Shown here in pieces: positions 1 to 9,113 of a DNA stretch of 64,000 bases; the first letter of the stretch is position 1, and every line of letters starts with the position of its first letter. A model generated the notes under the pieces. That model saw nothing but the letters and a program-made list of their open reading frames with translations, searched no databases and had not been told where the DNA came from. Source of the DNA: Rhodospirillales bacterium. Lineage in GTDB: Bacteria; Pseudomonadota; Alphaproteobacteria; SMXQ01. The position numbers and the translations under genes are program-made. The stretch covers positions 423,890 through 487,889 of the forward strand of contig JABIXC010000007.1 in assembly GCA_018666775.1 (NCBI GenBank), written 5' to 3'.

Positions 1-227
1 CAAAACAGCAGCAATCCTCAGACTGGGGCGCAGATAGCCTGACAGATGCCCAAAAGGGCTATGCCGCCAATGATGTTCTGTATCTTCATGCCATGAAAGA
101 ACGCCTGGACGACATGCTGGAACGCGAAGGCCGAATGGCACTGGCCCAGGCCTGTTTTGATTTTCTGCCCCACCGGGTTGCCCTTGATCTTGCCGGTTGG
201 AGCGAACAAGACATCTTTACCCACTGA
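1..227 (+). CDS. rnd: Ribonuclease D, C-terminal part (5' end outside window)
   Basis: The open frame enters from the window edge (first whole codon at base 3) and ends at TGA 225-227, giving about 74 residues. The segment QQSSDWGADSLTDAQKGYAA followed by NDVLYLHAMKERLDDML and ending DLAGWSEQDIFTH matches the C-terminus of the short alphaproteobacterial RNase D, a DEDDy 3'-5' exoribonuclease acting on structured RNA. The tyrosine in QKGYAANDV fits the last catalytic motif (Y-x3-D). Its place just upstream of kdsD is the usual one in alphaproteobacteria. The N-terminal catalytic residues lie outside the window. Confidence 0.85.
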   Translation, partial: KQQQSSDWGADSLTDAQKGYAANDVLYLHAMKERLDDMLEREGRMALAQACFDFLPHRVALDLAGWSEQDIFTH

Positions 228-301
228 TTCATTTTCTACACCTGTGTTCCATGGGACAAATCTGATACAATTTTTTCACCCTAAAAAACCAAAGCGTGTT
301 G

Positions 302-1330
302 ATGACTGCAAAACCTGAAAATTCACAGCCCAAAACAGCACCCAAAACAGCGCCCGATTCCCAAACAGAAGAATCCCGGGCAAAGATGTTATCTGTGGCA
401 CGGCGTGTTTTTGAAATCGAAGCCCGGGGCCTGACCGAAGCCGCTCAGGGGCTGGACGACACCTTTCTTGATGCCGTTGACAAAATTCTGAACATTACGG
501 GCCGCCTGATCGTATCGGGCATGGGGAAAAGCGGCCATATCGCCCACAAAATTGCGGCGACCCTGGCGTCCACTGGCACGCCTTCGTTTTTTGTCCACCC
601 AGCCGAAGCCAGCCACGGCGATCTTGGCATGATCACCCGTGATGATGCGGTATTGGCCATTTCAAATTCTGGGGATACGGCCGAACTGTCCGATTTGATT
701 GCCTATGCCAAACGATTTTCCATCCCCCTGATTGGCATTACCACCAATCCCAAAAGCGCACTGGCCGATGGTGCCGATGTCCTTTTGGCGCTCCCCAATG
801 CCGATGAAGCCTGCCCCATGGGATTGGCACCGACAACCTCAACCACCATGACACTGGCCTTGGGCGATGCCCTTGCCATTGCATTGTTGGAGCACCGTGG
901 CTTCACACCAGACCAGTTTCAACTGCTTCATCCGGGCGGTCAGCTTGGGCGCGAATTGCTCAAAATTTCTGATATCATGCATGCCGACGATGAAATCCCC
1001 AAGGTTGCCCCTGACACCACCATGTCAGAAGTATTGATCACCATGACCACAAAACATTTTGGGTGTGCCGGTGTCCTTGGTGTGAACAATCAGCTTTTAG
1101 GGATCATCACCGATGGCGATCTCAGGCGGAATATGGCATCGGGTTTGTTGGACGTCAGTGCCGAAACTGTCATGACTGCAAACCCCGTTACCATTGCCTC
1201 ATCGGCGCTTGCCATTGAGGCGCTTGCCATTATGAATGACAAGACCATCACGTCCCTGTTTGTGGTTGACGAAAATGAAGTGGTCGGGATCATCCATGTC
1301 CACGATCTTCTGCATTTCGGTATAGCCTGA
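302..1330 (+). CDS. kdsD: D-arabinose 5-phosphate isomerase (KdsD/KpsF family)
   Basis: This enzyme interconverts ribulose 5-phosphate and arabinose 5-phosphate, the first step of Kdo synthesis for lipopolysaccharide. The N-terminal two thirds is a sugar-isomerase (SIS) domain with VSGMGKSGHIAHKIAATLAS and the HPAEASHGDLGM segment. The last ~125 residues form two CBS motifs, as usual for this family, and the ~342-residue length is normal. Three consecutive possible starts exist (GTG 296, TTG 299, ATG 302); ATG is chosen, and no strong ribosome site decides between them. It is followed by lptC, lptA and lptB, so Kdo synthesis and LPS export genes are grouped. Confidence 0.93.
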   Translation: MTAKPENSQPKTAPKTAPDSQTEESRAKMLSVARRVFEIEARGLTEAAQGLDDTFLDAVDKILNITGRLIVSGMGKSGHIAHKIAATLASTGTPSFFVHPAEASHGDLGMITRDDAVLAISNSGDTAELSDLIAYAKRFSIPLIGITTNPKSALADGADVLLALPNADEACPMGLAPTTSTTMTLALGDALAIALLEHRGFTPDQFQLLHPGGQLGRELLKISDIMHADDEIPKVAPDTTMSEVLITMTTKHFGCAGVLGVNNQLLGIITDGDLRRNMASGLLDVSAETVMTANPVTIASSALAIEALAIMNDKTITSLFVVDENEVVGIIHVHDLLHFGIA

Positions 1331-1355
1331 AGCCAGATCGGATAAAGGCGCCCAC

Positions 1356-2120
1356 GTGACCGACGCAACCCCGCCAAATTCCCCCAACACCACCAAATCC
1401 GGGCAGGACCCCCGGCACACGCCGGGCACCGAAGGCGGAACCCCGGGGGTGGCAAATCCCGATGGCGCGGGCCAGCGCTGGCGCCGCAAAGTGTGGCTTA
1501 TGAAAGTAATTTTTCCCGTCATCGCCGTGTCTCTGATAGCCCTTGTTGGTATCTGGTCACAATGGCAGGAAGGCAGCGGTGGATTTAAAGTTGGCTTTTC
1601 CCTGCTCCAGCAAGACGAAGCCAAAACCCTGCGCATGGTCAATGCCCGTTTTGCCGGAACCAACAAAAATGCAGAGCCCTACCTTCTGACCGCAGATGAG
1701 GCCATTCAAGATGCCCCCGGTGCGGACACCATTCGCCTTAAAAACCCCAAAGGGGACATCACAACCCACAAAGGGATCTGGGTCGCACTGACGGCCCCCC
1801 AGGGCAAATACAGCCAAAGTCGGGAAATTCTTGATCTTTCGGGTGGCGTCACGCTGTTCCATGATTCCGGCATGGAATTCACCAGTGCTACCGCCCAGGT
1901 TAATCTCAAAGCAGGCACCGCAGAAGGGTTCGACCCAGTCGCTGGTCAAGGGCCATCCATTGATATCAGCGGCGAAGGATTTAAGGTTTTAGATCAAGGC
2001 ATGCGCATCATTTTCACAGGCAAATCAAAGGCCATGCTATATCCTAAAGACAAACGCCAGCGACAGATGCCTGACCGACTGGCCCCGGCCCACACGTCTG
2101 GCCCAAAAGGAAACAAGTGA
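1356..2120 (+). CDS. lptC: LPS export system protein LptC
   Basis: LptC is the bitopic inner-membrane subunit that receives LPS from the LptBFG extractor and passes it to LptA. The N-terminal ~45 residues are hydrophilic, Pro/Gly-rich and unusually long. One membrane helix follows at about residues 49-67 (VWLMKVIFPVIAVSLIALVG), and the rest is a periplasmic beta-jellyroll domain. The GTG start at 1356 has an AAGGCG-like site upstream. The gene lies 25 bp after kdsD and ends 1 bp before the lptA start. Identification rests mainly on topology, size and position, since LptC is poorly conserved in sequence. Confidence 0.82.
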   Translation: MTDATPPNSPNTTKSGQDPRHTPGTEGGTPGVANPDGAGQRWRRKVWLMKVIFPVIAVSLIALVGIWSQWQEGSGGFKVGFSLLQQDEAKTLRMVNARFAGTNKNAEPYLLTADEAIQDAPGADTIRLKNPKGDITTHKGIWVALTAPQGKYSQSREILDLSGGVTLFHDSGMEFTSATAQVNLKAGTAEGFDPVAGQGPSIDISGEGFKVLDQGMRIIFTGKSKAMLYPKDKRQRQMPDRLAPAHTSGPKGNK

Positions 2121-2121
2121 C

Positions 2122-3051
2122 ATGAACACCCGGTCTTTATTTTCTTCGATCGCCCTTGCAGTCACCTTTGCCGCCGGTCTGGCACACCCCGATTTGGCCG
2201 CTGCCCAAGGACTGGGCTTAGGGGCCAAAAGCGGCAAACCCATCGAGGTTTTTGCCGACAAGGGGATTGAGTGGCTTAAGGCTGATCGGCGCTATATTGC
2301 CCGAGGCAATGCCAAGGCCATCCAGGGAACAACCACGGTCTATGGGGACACCCTGATCGCCTATTACAGCGAAACCAAGGGCAAGGATTCAGAAATTTAC
2401 CGGATTGATGCCATCGGCAACGTCAAAATCACCTCGCCAACCGAAACTGCCTATGGCGAAACCGGGGTCTACGACATCATCAACGGCGTGCTTGTTCTGA
2501 AGGGAAATAATCTCAAGCTGCTCACCCGTGAAGACATCATCACGGCCAGAGACAGTCTTGAATATTATGAAACCAAAAACCTTGCCATCGCCCGGGGCCA
2601 AGCAAAAGCCCGGCCCACAAAAAAATTAAATGCCGCCGACAATCGCTTGGTCAAGGCCGATGTCTTGACGGCATTGTTCACGAATGCCCCAAAGAAAACC
2701 GCAAAAAAATTGCCCAGGAAAAAGACATCTAAACAAGACCCCAACACCGGAACAATCAGACGCATAGATGCCTATGGCAATGTTGTCATCATCCGGCCTG
2801 GCGAAATTGCATTGGGCGACCGTGGAACGTATTTCCCACAAACCGGGATCGCCAATTTGTGGGGGAAGGTCAAAATTACCCGAGGTGACAGCCAAATGAA
2901 TGGGGATCGGGCCATCGTTAATATGAAAACCGGAATCAGCCACATCATTTCCGATAACAAATCCAAGGGCACACCCCCGGTCAGGATGCTGCTGGCCCCA
3001 AAGAAAAACGCTGACCCAAAAGAAAAACAAAGCAAAAGTCGTGCCAAATAA
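2122..3051 (+). CDS. lptA: LPS transport periplasmic protein LptA (OstA-like)
   Basis: LptA forms the periplasmic bridge that carries LPS from LptC to the outer-membrane LptD. A Sec signal peptide is clear (residues ~1-29, ending DLAAAQ). The mature part has OstA-type repeats such as YIARGNAKAIQGTTTVYGDT and RIDAIGNVKITSPTETAYGE, then a second set after a Lys-rich insert at about residues 190-205. At 309 residues it is longer than the enterobacterial protein (about 185), owing to that insert and a basic C-terminal tail (KKNADPKEKQSKSRAK). It sits directly between lptC and lptB. Confidence 0.88.
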   Translation: MNTRSLFSSIALAVTFAAGLAHPDLAAAQGLGLGAKSGKPIEVFADKGIEWLKADRRYIARGNAKAIQGTTTVYGDTLIAYYSETKGKDSEIYRIDAIGNVKITSPTETAYGETGVYDIINGVLVLKGNNLKLLTREDIITARDSLEYYETKNLAIARGQAKARPTKKLNAADNRLVKADVLTALFTNAPKKTAKKLPRKKTSKQDPNTGTIRRIDAYGNVVIIRPGEIALGDRGTYFPQTGIANLWGKVKITRGDSQMNGDRAIVNMKTGISHIISDNKSKGTPPVRMLLAPKKNADPKEKQSKSRAK

Positions 3052-3100
3052 GAAAAATTCACCAAAAATCAATAAATAAGTCCATACTTACAGTCCTAAG

Positions 3101-3946
3101 ATGGAAAAAACGCCAAATCATACCGCGCCCAACGCGAATGGGACGCCCAAATCCGGGGCAAAATCCGGGGCAAATTCAGACCAATCTGCCGGTCCGGCCG
3201 ATGGTCCGGAGTTGGTCGCCGTGAATTCCGGGTTAGAAGCGATTAACCTTGGGAAACGCTTCAAAAAACGCCCCGTGCTGCGCGAAATCAGCCTTTCCGT
3301 GCAACGCGGTGAAGTTGTCGGACTGTTGGGTCCAAATGGTGCCGGCAAAACCACCTGTTTTTATATCATGTGCGGATTGATCACCCCCGATTACGGTGGG
3401 GTGCGCCTTGATGGTGAAGATGTCACCAACCTGCCCATGTATCGACGTGCCCGGCTTGGCATTGGCTACCTTCCCCAGGAAGCATCCATTTTCAGGGGGC
3501 TGAACGTCGCCGATAACATCCGCGCTGTCTTGGAGGTGGTTGAACCGGTCCGGGAAAAACGCGAATCCCAACTGGAAGACCTGTTGGCTGAGTTTTCAAT
3601 CTCTCATTTGCAACGCACCCCGGCGCTTGCACTTTCAGGCGGTGAACGCCGCCGCGTTGAAATTGCCCGGGCGCTTGCGGCGTCTCCACAATTTATGCTG
3701 CTGGACGAACCCCTGGCCGGGATTGATCCGGTGGCGCTCGGCGATATTCGTGATCTTGTCCTGCACCTGAAAGATCGCGGCATCGGCGTCCTGATCACCG
3801 ATCACAATGTTCGCGAAACCCTTGATATTGTTGACCGCGCCTACATCATCCATGACGGCTTGGTCCTCATGGAAGGAACCCCGGATGAAATTCTGGCCCA
3901 TGAAGATGTTCGCAGGGTCTATCTGGGGGAACGGTTTAGTCTGTAG
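3101..3946 (+). CDS. lptB: LPS export ABC transporter ATP-binding protein LptB
   Basis: Cytoplasmic ATPase of the LptB2FGC extractor. The Walker A motif ([12 protein letters not shown]) lies near residue 78, and the family-typical signature [16 protein letters not shown] and Walker B ([12 protein letters not shown]) follow, with an H-loop ITDHNVRE. The core aligns with the usual ~240-residue LptB. It is preceded by ~45 residues of low-complexity Asn/Ser/Gly/Pro sequence that contain a perfect 12-bp tandem repeat (3151-3174). No internal ATG restores the normal length at a convincing ribosome site, so the extension may be real. lptF and lptG are not in the window. Confidence 0.93.
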   Translation: MEKTPNHTAPNANGTPKSGAKSGANSDQSAGPADGPELVAVNSGLEAINLGKRFKKRPVLREISLSVQRGEVVGLLGPNGAGKTTCFYIMCGLITPDYGGVRLDGEDVTNLPMYRRARLGIGYLPQEASIFRGLNVADNIRAVLEVVEPVREKRESQLEDLLAEFSISHLQRTPALALSGGERRRVEIARALAASPQFMLLDEPLAGIDPVALGDIRDLVLHLKDRGIGVLITDHNVRETLDIVDRAYIIHDGLVLMEGTPDEILAHEDVRRVYLGERFSL

Positions 3947-3955
3947 GTGTAAGTG

Positions 3956-5587
3956 ATGGCGTTATCCCCAAAATTGGCGCTTCGCCAAACCACGTCTCTG
4001 GTCATGACACCTCAGTTGCAACAGGCGATCAAGCTGCTGCAACTTTCCAATCAGGACTTGTCTGAATTCGTCGAAACCGAAATTGCAGAAAACCCGCTTC
4101 TAGAACGTGAAACCGGCGACGGTGGATTAGAGCAAAATGAAGCGGGATCAGAATCCCAAGACACCCCGGAATCATTTGACCCACCCAGTGACGCACCTAG
4201 TGGTGACACCCCCGGTGATGGTAACGATGTCCCCACAGATATCACAGACGCCCCCGGTGACGACATTGATGGGCCGCTTTCGCCTGATACGAGCACTTTG
4301 GCGACGGCTGAAAACCCACCTGATGCAAGCGATGCCCCCCTTGATACGGATTTCGAAAATGTCTGGACCAACGATGACCGAACAGACATCAACGATTCCC
4401 CCCCGCCACAATTTGAAGACTGGGGCGGCGGCGGCGGCAGTTTCGAGGGCGAGGGCTACAATCTGGAAGAAATCATTTCAGAAGAATCCAGCCTGCGAGA
4501 CCATCTGAACAGTCAGGTCAATGTGGCCATCAATGACCCAGGCGAGCGCCTGATTGCCTTCGCCCTGATCGATGCCCTGGACGAGACGGGCTATCTGGAG
4601 CTGGAAATATCTGACATTGCAGAACGGCTTGGCACCGACATTGAACAGGTCGAAGCCGTCCTGGAAACAACCCAGACCTTTGATCCCGCCGGAATTTTTG
4701 CCCGGAACCTTGGCGAATGTCTGGCACTGCAGCTGCGCGAACGCGATCGCCTTGATCCTGCAATGGTGGCCTTCACAGAGAATCTTGAACTTCTGGCGCG
4801 CCGCGATATGGCTGCGCTGAAACGGATTTGCGGCGTTGACGAAGAAGACCTGATGGACATGGTTGCTGAAATTCGTACCCTTGATCCCAAACCAGGGCTT
4901 TCCCATAACACTGAAGTTGCACAAACCGTCATCCCCGATGTTCTGGTTCGGGCCAAGCCCCCCAGCACCCATGATCCTGATGGCGGCTGGCATATTGAAC
5001 TGAATGCCGAAACCCTCCCCCGGGTGCTGGTCAACCAGTCCTACGTTGCCGAGGTCAAAAAAGTTGTGCGCGCGAAGAAAGACCGTGAATACTTGAGCGA
5101 ACGATTGGCATCGGCCAATTGGCTGATCAAAGCCCTGCACCAACGGGCAACAACCATCCTCAAGGTATCAACGGAAATCGTTCGAACCCAGGATGCCTTC
5201 CTTAACAAGGGTGTCAAATATCTCCGTCCCCTTACCCTTCGTGAAATTGCCGATGCCATCGAAATGCATGAAAGTACGGTAAGCCGGGTGACAACGAATA
5301 AATTCATTTCAACGCCCAGGGGCGTTTTCGAATTGAAATATTTTTTCACCGCAGCAATCATGTCCACCAAAGGCGGGGACGCCCATTCGGCCGAAGCGGT
5401 GCGCTACCGTATCAAGGAACTGATTGGCGGTGAAAAACCGAAATCAATTCTTTCCGATGACAAAATTGTTAACATCCTTTCTGCCGAAGGCGTGGACATT
5501 GCGCGGCGAACCGTCGCCAAATATCGCGAGACCCTACATATCCCATCATCGGTTCAGCGACGCCGCGAAAAATCCCTAACCATCTGA
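3956..5587 (+). CDS. rpoN: RNA polymerase sigma-54 factor RpoN
   Basis: The alternative sigma factor for enhancer-dependent (-24/-12) promoters. Region I is at the N-terminus (LRQTTSLVMTPQLQQAIKLL). An acidic, Pro-rich region II spans about residues 48-160. The core-binding domain follows, and near the C-terminus lie the helix-turn-helix (IADAIEMHESTVSRVT) and the RpoN box ARRTVAKYRE. GTG 3953 and ATG 3956 are adjacent; ATG is taken. The gene starts 9 bp after lptB, the normal alphaproteobacterial order. Unusually, no hpf gene follows it before ptsN. Confidence 0.96.
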   Translation: MALSPKLALRQTTSLVMTPQLQQAIKLLQLSNQDLSEFVETEIAENPLLERETGDGGLEQNEAGSESQDTPESFDPPSDAPSGDTPGDGNDVPTDITDAPGDDIDGPLSPDTSTLATAENPPDASDAPLDTDFENVWTNDDRTDINDSPPPQFEDWGGGGGSFEGEGYNLEEIISEESSLRDHLNSQVNVAINDPGERLIAFALIDALDETGYLELEISDIAERLGTDIEQVEAVLETTQTFDPAGIFARNLGECLALQLRERDRLDPAMVAFTENLELLARRDMAALKRICGVDEEDLMDMVAEIRTLDPKPGLSHNTEVAQTVIPDVLVRAKPPSTHDPDGGWHIELNAETLPRVLVNQSYVAEVKKVVRAKKDREYLSERLASANWLIKALHQRATTILKVSTEIVRTQDAFLNKGVKYLRPLTLREIADAIEMHESTVSRVTTNKFISTPRGVFELKYFFTAAIMSTKGGDAHSAEAVRYRIKELIGGEKPKSILSDDKIVNILSAEGVDIARRTVAKYRETLHIPSSVQRRREKSLTI

Positions 5588-5611
5588 AATTACACAATAA
5601 ATATAGGGCCC

Positions 5612-5640
5612 TTGACTCCCGCAGGTGCGGAAACTAATTT
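5612..5640 (+). promoter_or_regulatory. Possible sigma-70 promoter upstream of ptsN
   Basis: TTGACT (5612-5617) is separated by 17 bp from TAATTT (5635-5640), about 115 bp before the ptsN start. The -35 match is good and the -10 match is weak. The 168-bp gap between rpoN and ptsN otherwise holds no ORF that I can recognise. Confidence 0.35.
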
Positions 5641-5755
5641 GCGCCGAACTCAGCTTGCAACCAGCGGGTTATAAACCTCTAAACAGACAAACACGCTGAC
5701 CGGCAGCCGTCACACGAGACCTGCTCAAGCAAAATACAGCAACAAGGATGCAACA

Positions 5756-6220
5756 GTGGATATTGCAGACCTGATTACAGCCCAAGCCGTGATCCCCAAT
5801 CTTAAAGTAACCAGCAAGAAGCAGGCCCTTCAGGAACTCTCTCGCATCGCTGCAGAGATCACGGGCATGGGTGAAAAAAGAATCTTTGAGATTCTGATTG
5901 AACGCGAACGCCTTGGGACCACGGGTGTTGGTTCTGGTGTCGCCATTCCCCACGGCAAGCTGGCTGATCTGCCTCAATTGTATGGCGTGTTCGCCCGCCT
6001 GGATCAAAGTGTGGATTACGACTCGGTTGATGAACAACCCGTCGACCTGATTTTTCTTCTTTTGGCCCCGGAATCTGCAGGCGCTGATCATCTGAAGGCT
6101 TTGGCCCGGGTTTCCCGACAGCTCCGCGATCGCGCCACATGCGATAAACTGCGCGGCTCTGAATCGACCGATGCCCTTTATCTGCTGTTAACAGAGCCCG
6201 TAGCCAGCAACGCGGCTTAA
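5756..6220 (+). CDS. ptsN: PTS IIA-like nitrogen regulatory protein (EIIA-Ntr)
   Basis: Terminal phosphoacceptor of the regulatory PTS-Ntr, influencing potassium transport, stress responses and carbon/nitrogen balance. The 154-residue protein is a single EIIA-fructose-type domain with the active-site histidine at residue 66 (GVAIPHGKL) and the conserved GTTGVGSGVA segment. The GTG start at 5756 has AAGGA nine bases upstream. The window also encodes HPr, a mannose-type EIIA and HPr kinase (33.9-35.2 kb), so this protein probably belongs to the same phosphorelay. The EI-Ntr gene is not in the window. Confidence 0.93.
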   Translation: MDIADLITAQAVIPNLKVTSKKQALQELSRIAAEITGMGEKRIFEILIERERLGTTGVGSGVAIPHGKLADLPQLYGVFARLDQSVDYDSVDEQPVDLIFLLLAPESAGADHLKALARVSRQLRDRATCDKLRGSESTDALYLLLTEPVASNAA

Positions 6221-6296
6221 TCCGTAAGCCCAAATCCAAGTTTATTTTTTTAAGATTTTAGAAGATCATGCCCACAAGCAGGCATTCATGTCGGTC

Positions 6297-6518
6297 TTAA
6301 TTGACGCAAACGGCTTCCATGTCATGGTCGCGTATGGTCGAAAATGCCACATCCCGATCGCCCAAAATGGCTATTTCGGTGCCATCTGCGGCATGGACTG
6401 AAAATGCAGACACGCCCTGGATCGTGACGGATTTCACATAAGCCACATTTTGCAGCCCTAAAATCGCAAGGTCCTGATCAGACATCAGTCTGGAATTATC
6501 GAGGATCGCCATGGTCAT
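6297..6518 (-). CDS. DUF1150 family protein
   Basis: A 73-residue protein starting MTMAILDNSRLMSDQDLAIL, with VAYVKSV and FSVHAADGTEIAILGDRDVA. It matches the small DUF1150 family of alphaproteobacteria, whose members often sit beside small heat-shock genes, although none is seen here. No signal peptide or membrane helix is present. Function is unknown. An alternative in-frame start lies at ATG 6512. It converges on ptsN with only 76 bp between the stops. Confidence 0.7.
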   Translation of the reverse strand: MTMAILDNSRLMSDQDLAILGLQNVAYVKSVTIQGVSAFSVHAADGTEIAILGDRDVAFSTIRDHDMEAVCVN

Positions 6519-6771
6519 TGCCTAAAGTCCGATCTTATTTTCACTGATTTTCTATACCCCCAAGCCTAATTGGGCTTCGCTAAGAAACCCTTTAGATGAC
6601 ACAAAAAAACGACCCCGGACAAAATAAAATATTGTTTATTTTCAATTGATTATGGATTTTCAACAAACAAATTCACCCAAAAGATGAATAAAATTGACCC
6701 ACGGGTTCCGTCACTGAAATGGTGGGTGCATCTGCGGGAAGAATGGCTCTGAAAACGCCCTGCAAAACAAC

Positions 6772-6797
6772 AAAGGCCCGGCTTTTGCCGGGCCTTT
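6772..6797 (-). terminator. Intrinsic terminator of tRNA-Ala
   Basis: A perfect 11-bp stem with a TTTT loop: AAAGGCCCGGC at 6772-6782 pairs with GCCGGGCCTTT at 6787-6797. It lies 7 bases past the 3' end of tRNA-Ala on the minus strand and is followed there by a T-rich segment. Confidence 0.85.
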
Positions 6798-6804
6798 CCT
6801 GATA

Positions 6805-6880
6805 TGGTGGAGCCGAGGGGAATCGAACCCCTGACCTCGTGAATGCCATTCACGCGCTCTCCCAACTGAGCTACGGCCCC
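6805..6880 (-). tRNA. tRNA-Ala (anticodon GGC)
   Basis: Read on the minus strand, the 76-nt sequence has a GGGGCCG acceptor strand, a D arm with AGCTCAGTTGGGAGAGC, and an anticodon stem CGTGA/TCACG around a loop with anticodon GGC, which reads the alanine codon GCC. The T arm contains GGTTCGATTCC, and the 3' CCA is encoded. It stands alone between the DUF1150 and FYDLN genes. Confidence 0.97.
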
Positions 6881-7029
6881 GAATTTCGGGCTCCGCACAA
6901 GCATAACGCTTGCGGAAGTGCCCCATAAACCTTCTGCAGATTTATGGCGGATGGGAAAATAGGATTACGTTGGTGATTTAGGCAAGTAAAAAATCTTGGG
7001 GGCCAATGCTGGCAACAGCGCCAATCTTA

Positions 7030-7428
7030 TTAATCATCGGTGCTGGCACCCTTTTTCTCAACCACTTCAGCAACATCATCTTCGTCGTCTCCAAAATCAG
7101 ATGTGTCGCCAATGATGTCCCCATCATCATCATCATCTTCTTCTTCATCGTCGTCGTCACTGATGCCAATATCGCCAAGCGCTTCATCGATTTTTTTATC
7201 CGGATTTTCGTCCTGATCCGAATCCTCATCATCCCCGCCTTGTGCCTTTGGCGGGGCTTCCACAACTGCCACCACCTCTGCTTCGGCTTTTGCGCGCCTG
7301 GGCTTTGGCTTTACAGGAACAAACACAGCCTCACATTTGGGACAGATTATTTCTTCCCGACACATGTCATAAAATTTTGCGTCACATTCCTGGCAAGTAC
7401 GCTTGACGCCCCACTCTGGTTTTGCCAC
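7030..7428 (-). CDS. FYDLN acid domain protein (TIGR02300 family)
   Basis: A 132-residue protein starting VAKPEWGVKRTCQECDAKFYD. It has a CxxC pair near residue 12 and a second pair (CPKC) near residue 30, which probably bind one zinc. A basic Pro/Lys stretch follows, then a long Asp/Glu tail (residues ~65-125). These are the hallmarks of the alphaproteobacterial FYDLN family, whose role is unknown. GTG 7428 is chosen because GGAGGA lies 6 bases upstream; a TTG four codons earlier lacks such a site. It is divergent from aroA, as in many relatives. Confidence 0.88.
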   Translation of the reverse strand: MAKPEWGVKRTCQECDAKFYDMCREEIICPKCEAVFVPVKPKPRRAKAEAEVVAVVEAPPKAQGGDDEDSDQDENPDKKIDEALGDIGISDDDDEEEDDDDDGDIIGDTSDFGDDEDDVAEVVEKKGASTDD

Positions 7429-7750
7429 GAGTTCCTCCAACTTTTAAAATCCCCTCCGGAGATACCCGGAGCGTCAACCAATTAACCATCAACCGAGGGT
7501 GTTATAAAAAATATCTCTTAAGCCAATTGCCATGATCCCTCTCGCCTGTCAAAACTAATTTAATCATTCCCTCAATCATTTTGATTGCACCAAAACCTCC
7601 CAACCAAGACAGGGCGGTTGGGTTATGCTAAAGCAGGCACAGCCTTGGCCGTAAGAATCCAGTATTTACAGGGGCCTGATGCCTAAAGCACGACCAAAGA
7701 TGCATTCATAAAATAACCTTTTGAACACAACAAAGCCACAAGAGCCAAAA
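7429..7750. other. Intergenic region between the FYDLN gene and aroA
   Basis: This 322-bp gap between divergent genes has no credible ORF. It contains one clear inverted repeat, CCCAACC (7599-7605) and GGTTGGG (7616-7622), separated by 10 bases. No obvious promoter consensus was found, though promoters for both genes are expected here. Confidence 0.5.
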
Positions 7751-9103
7751 ATGACGCAGACCAGTGCCCAGCCCCTGACCTCCTCACCCGTCTCTGCCCT
7801 TAAAGGCGATATCGGTGTTCCTGGTGATAAATCCATTTCGCACCGTGCATTGATGATCGGTGCCATCAGTGTTGGCCATACCCGCATCACCGGACTTTTA
7901 GAAGGGGGCGACGTCATGGCAACGGCATCCGTCCTTCGGGCCCTTGGGGTTAAGGTCGTGCGTGAAAATGCAGCAATTTATACCGTTGATGGTGTCGGCC
8001 TTGGGGGCTTGGCTGATCCATCAACCACTCTCGACTTTGGCAATTCCGGAACTGGTGCCCGACTTCTCATGGGCATCCTTGGGACCCACCCCATCACTGC
8101 CCAGATCACCGGCGACCATTCTCTGGTGGAACGGCCGATGTCGCGAATCATAGAACCGCTTTCCCAAATGGGTGCAGAATTTACAGCACGCAGTGGCGGG
8201 CGTCTGCCGCTCACGTTACAAGGCTCGCGCATGCCGGTGCCAATCACCTACAGGCTTCCTGTTCCCTCAGCGCAGGTTAAGTCTGCCATCCTCCTTGCCG
8301 GTCTAAACACGCCGGGGCGAACGACCGTGATTGAACCTGAGGCCACCAGGGACCACACCGAATTGATGCTGTCCTATTTTGGCGCAAAATGTGACGCCAA
8401 AACAGATGCCCATGGCGCAAAACACATCACCATTGATGGCCAGCCGGAACTGACCGCCAAGCCTGTTTCTGTCCCCGGCGATCCATCATCGGCTGCCTTT
8501 ATTGCCGTCGCCGCCCTGATTTGTCCGGGTTCTGATGTTTTGATTCGCAATGTTGGCATTAATCCTTTGCGCATCGGGCTGTACCAGAGCCTCATGGAAA
8601 TGGGCGCAGACATCGAATTTCAAAACACCCGCGAAAGTGCCGGCGAGCCGGTCTGTGACATTGCCGTTCGGGCGTCCTCCCTCAAGGGGATCGAAATTCC
8701 GGCCGACCGCGCACCTTCCATGATCGATGAATATCCCATCATGGCGGTCGCTGCAGCCTTTGCCGAAGGACCAACAATCATGCAAGGCATCGGGGAATTA
8801 CGGGTTAAGGAAAGCGACCGGATCGCAGCCATCATCGCTGGCCTGAATGCCATCGGCATTGACCCGGTTGAGGGCGATGACAGTTTGACCATTCCGGGAT
8901 CCGGCAACCCGCCCAAGGGGGGCGGCGCCGTCACCAGCCATTTTGATCACCGCATCGCCATGTCATTTCTGGTGGCCGGCATGGCGTGTGAAACGCCCGT
9001 CACCGTGGATGATGGCCGCGCCATCACCACCAGTTTCCCAGACTTTGATCGATTAATGAATGGGCTGGGTGCCAATATCCAACCGCTCACCCCCCCATCA
9101 TGA
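7751..9103 (+). CDS. aroA: 3-phosphoshikimate 1-carboxyvinyltransferase (EPSP synthase)
   Basis: Joins shikimate 3-phosphate and phosphoenolpyruvate in the sixth step of the shikimate pathway. Hallmarks are VPGDKSISHRALMIGA near the N-terminus, the LDFGNSGTGARLLMG motif, and the late RVKESDRI and DHRIAMSFL segments. The length of ~450 residues is normal. ATG 7751 is preferred over an upstream TTG at 7721; neither has a strong ribosome site. The next gene, cmk, begins 10 bases after the stop, so aroA, cmk and rpsA are probably co-transcribed. Confidence 0.96.
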   Translation: MTQTSAQPLTSSPVSALKGDIGVPGDKSISHRALMIGAISVGHTRITGLLEGGDVMATASVLRALGVKVVRENAAIYTVDGVGLGGLADPSTTLDFGNSGTGARLLMGILGTHPITAQITGDHSLVERPMSRIIEPLSQMGAEFTARSGGRLPLTLQGSRMPVPITYRLPVPSAQVKSAILLAGLNTPGRTTVIEPEATRDHTELMLSYFGAKCDAKTDAHGAKHITIDGQPELTAKPVSVPGDPSSAAFIAVAALICPGSDVLIRNVGINPLRIGLYQSLMEMGADIEFQNTRESAGEPVCDIAVRASSLKGIEIPADRAPSMIDEYPIMAVAAAFAEGPTIMQGIGELRVKESDRIAAIIAGLNAIGIDPVEGDDSLTIPGSGNPPKGGGAVTSHFDHRIAMSFLVAGMACETPVTVDDGRAITTSFPDFDRLMNGLGANIQPLTPPS

Positions 9104-9113
9104 GCCGCCTGAA

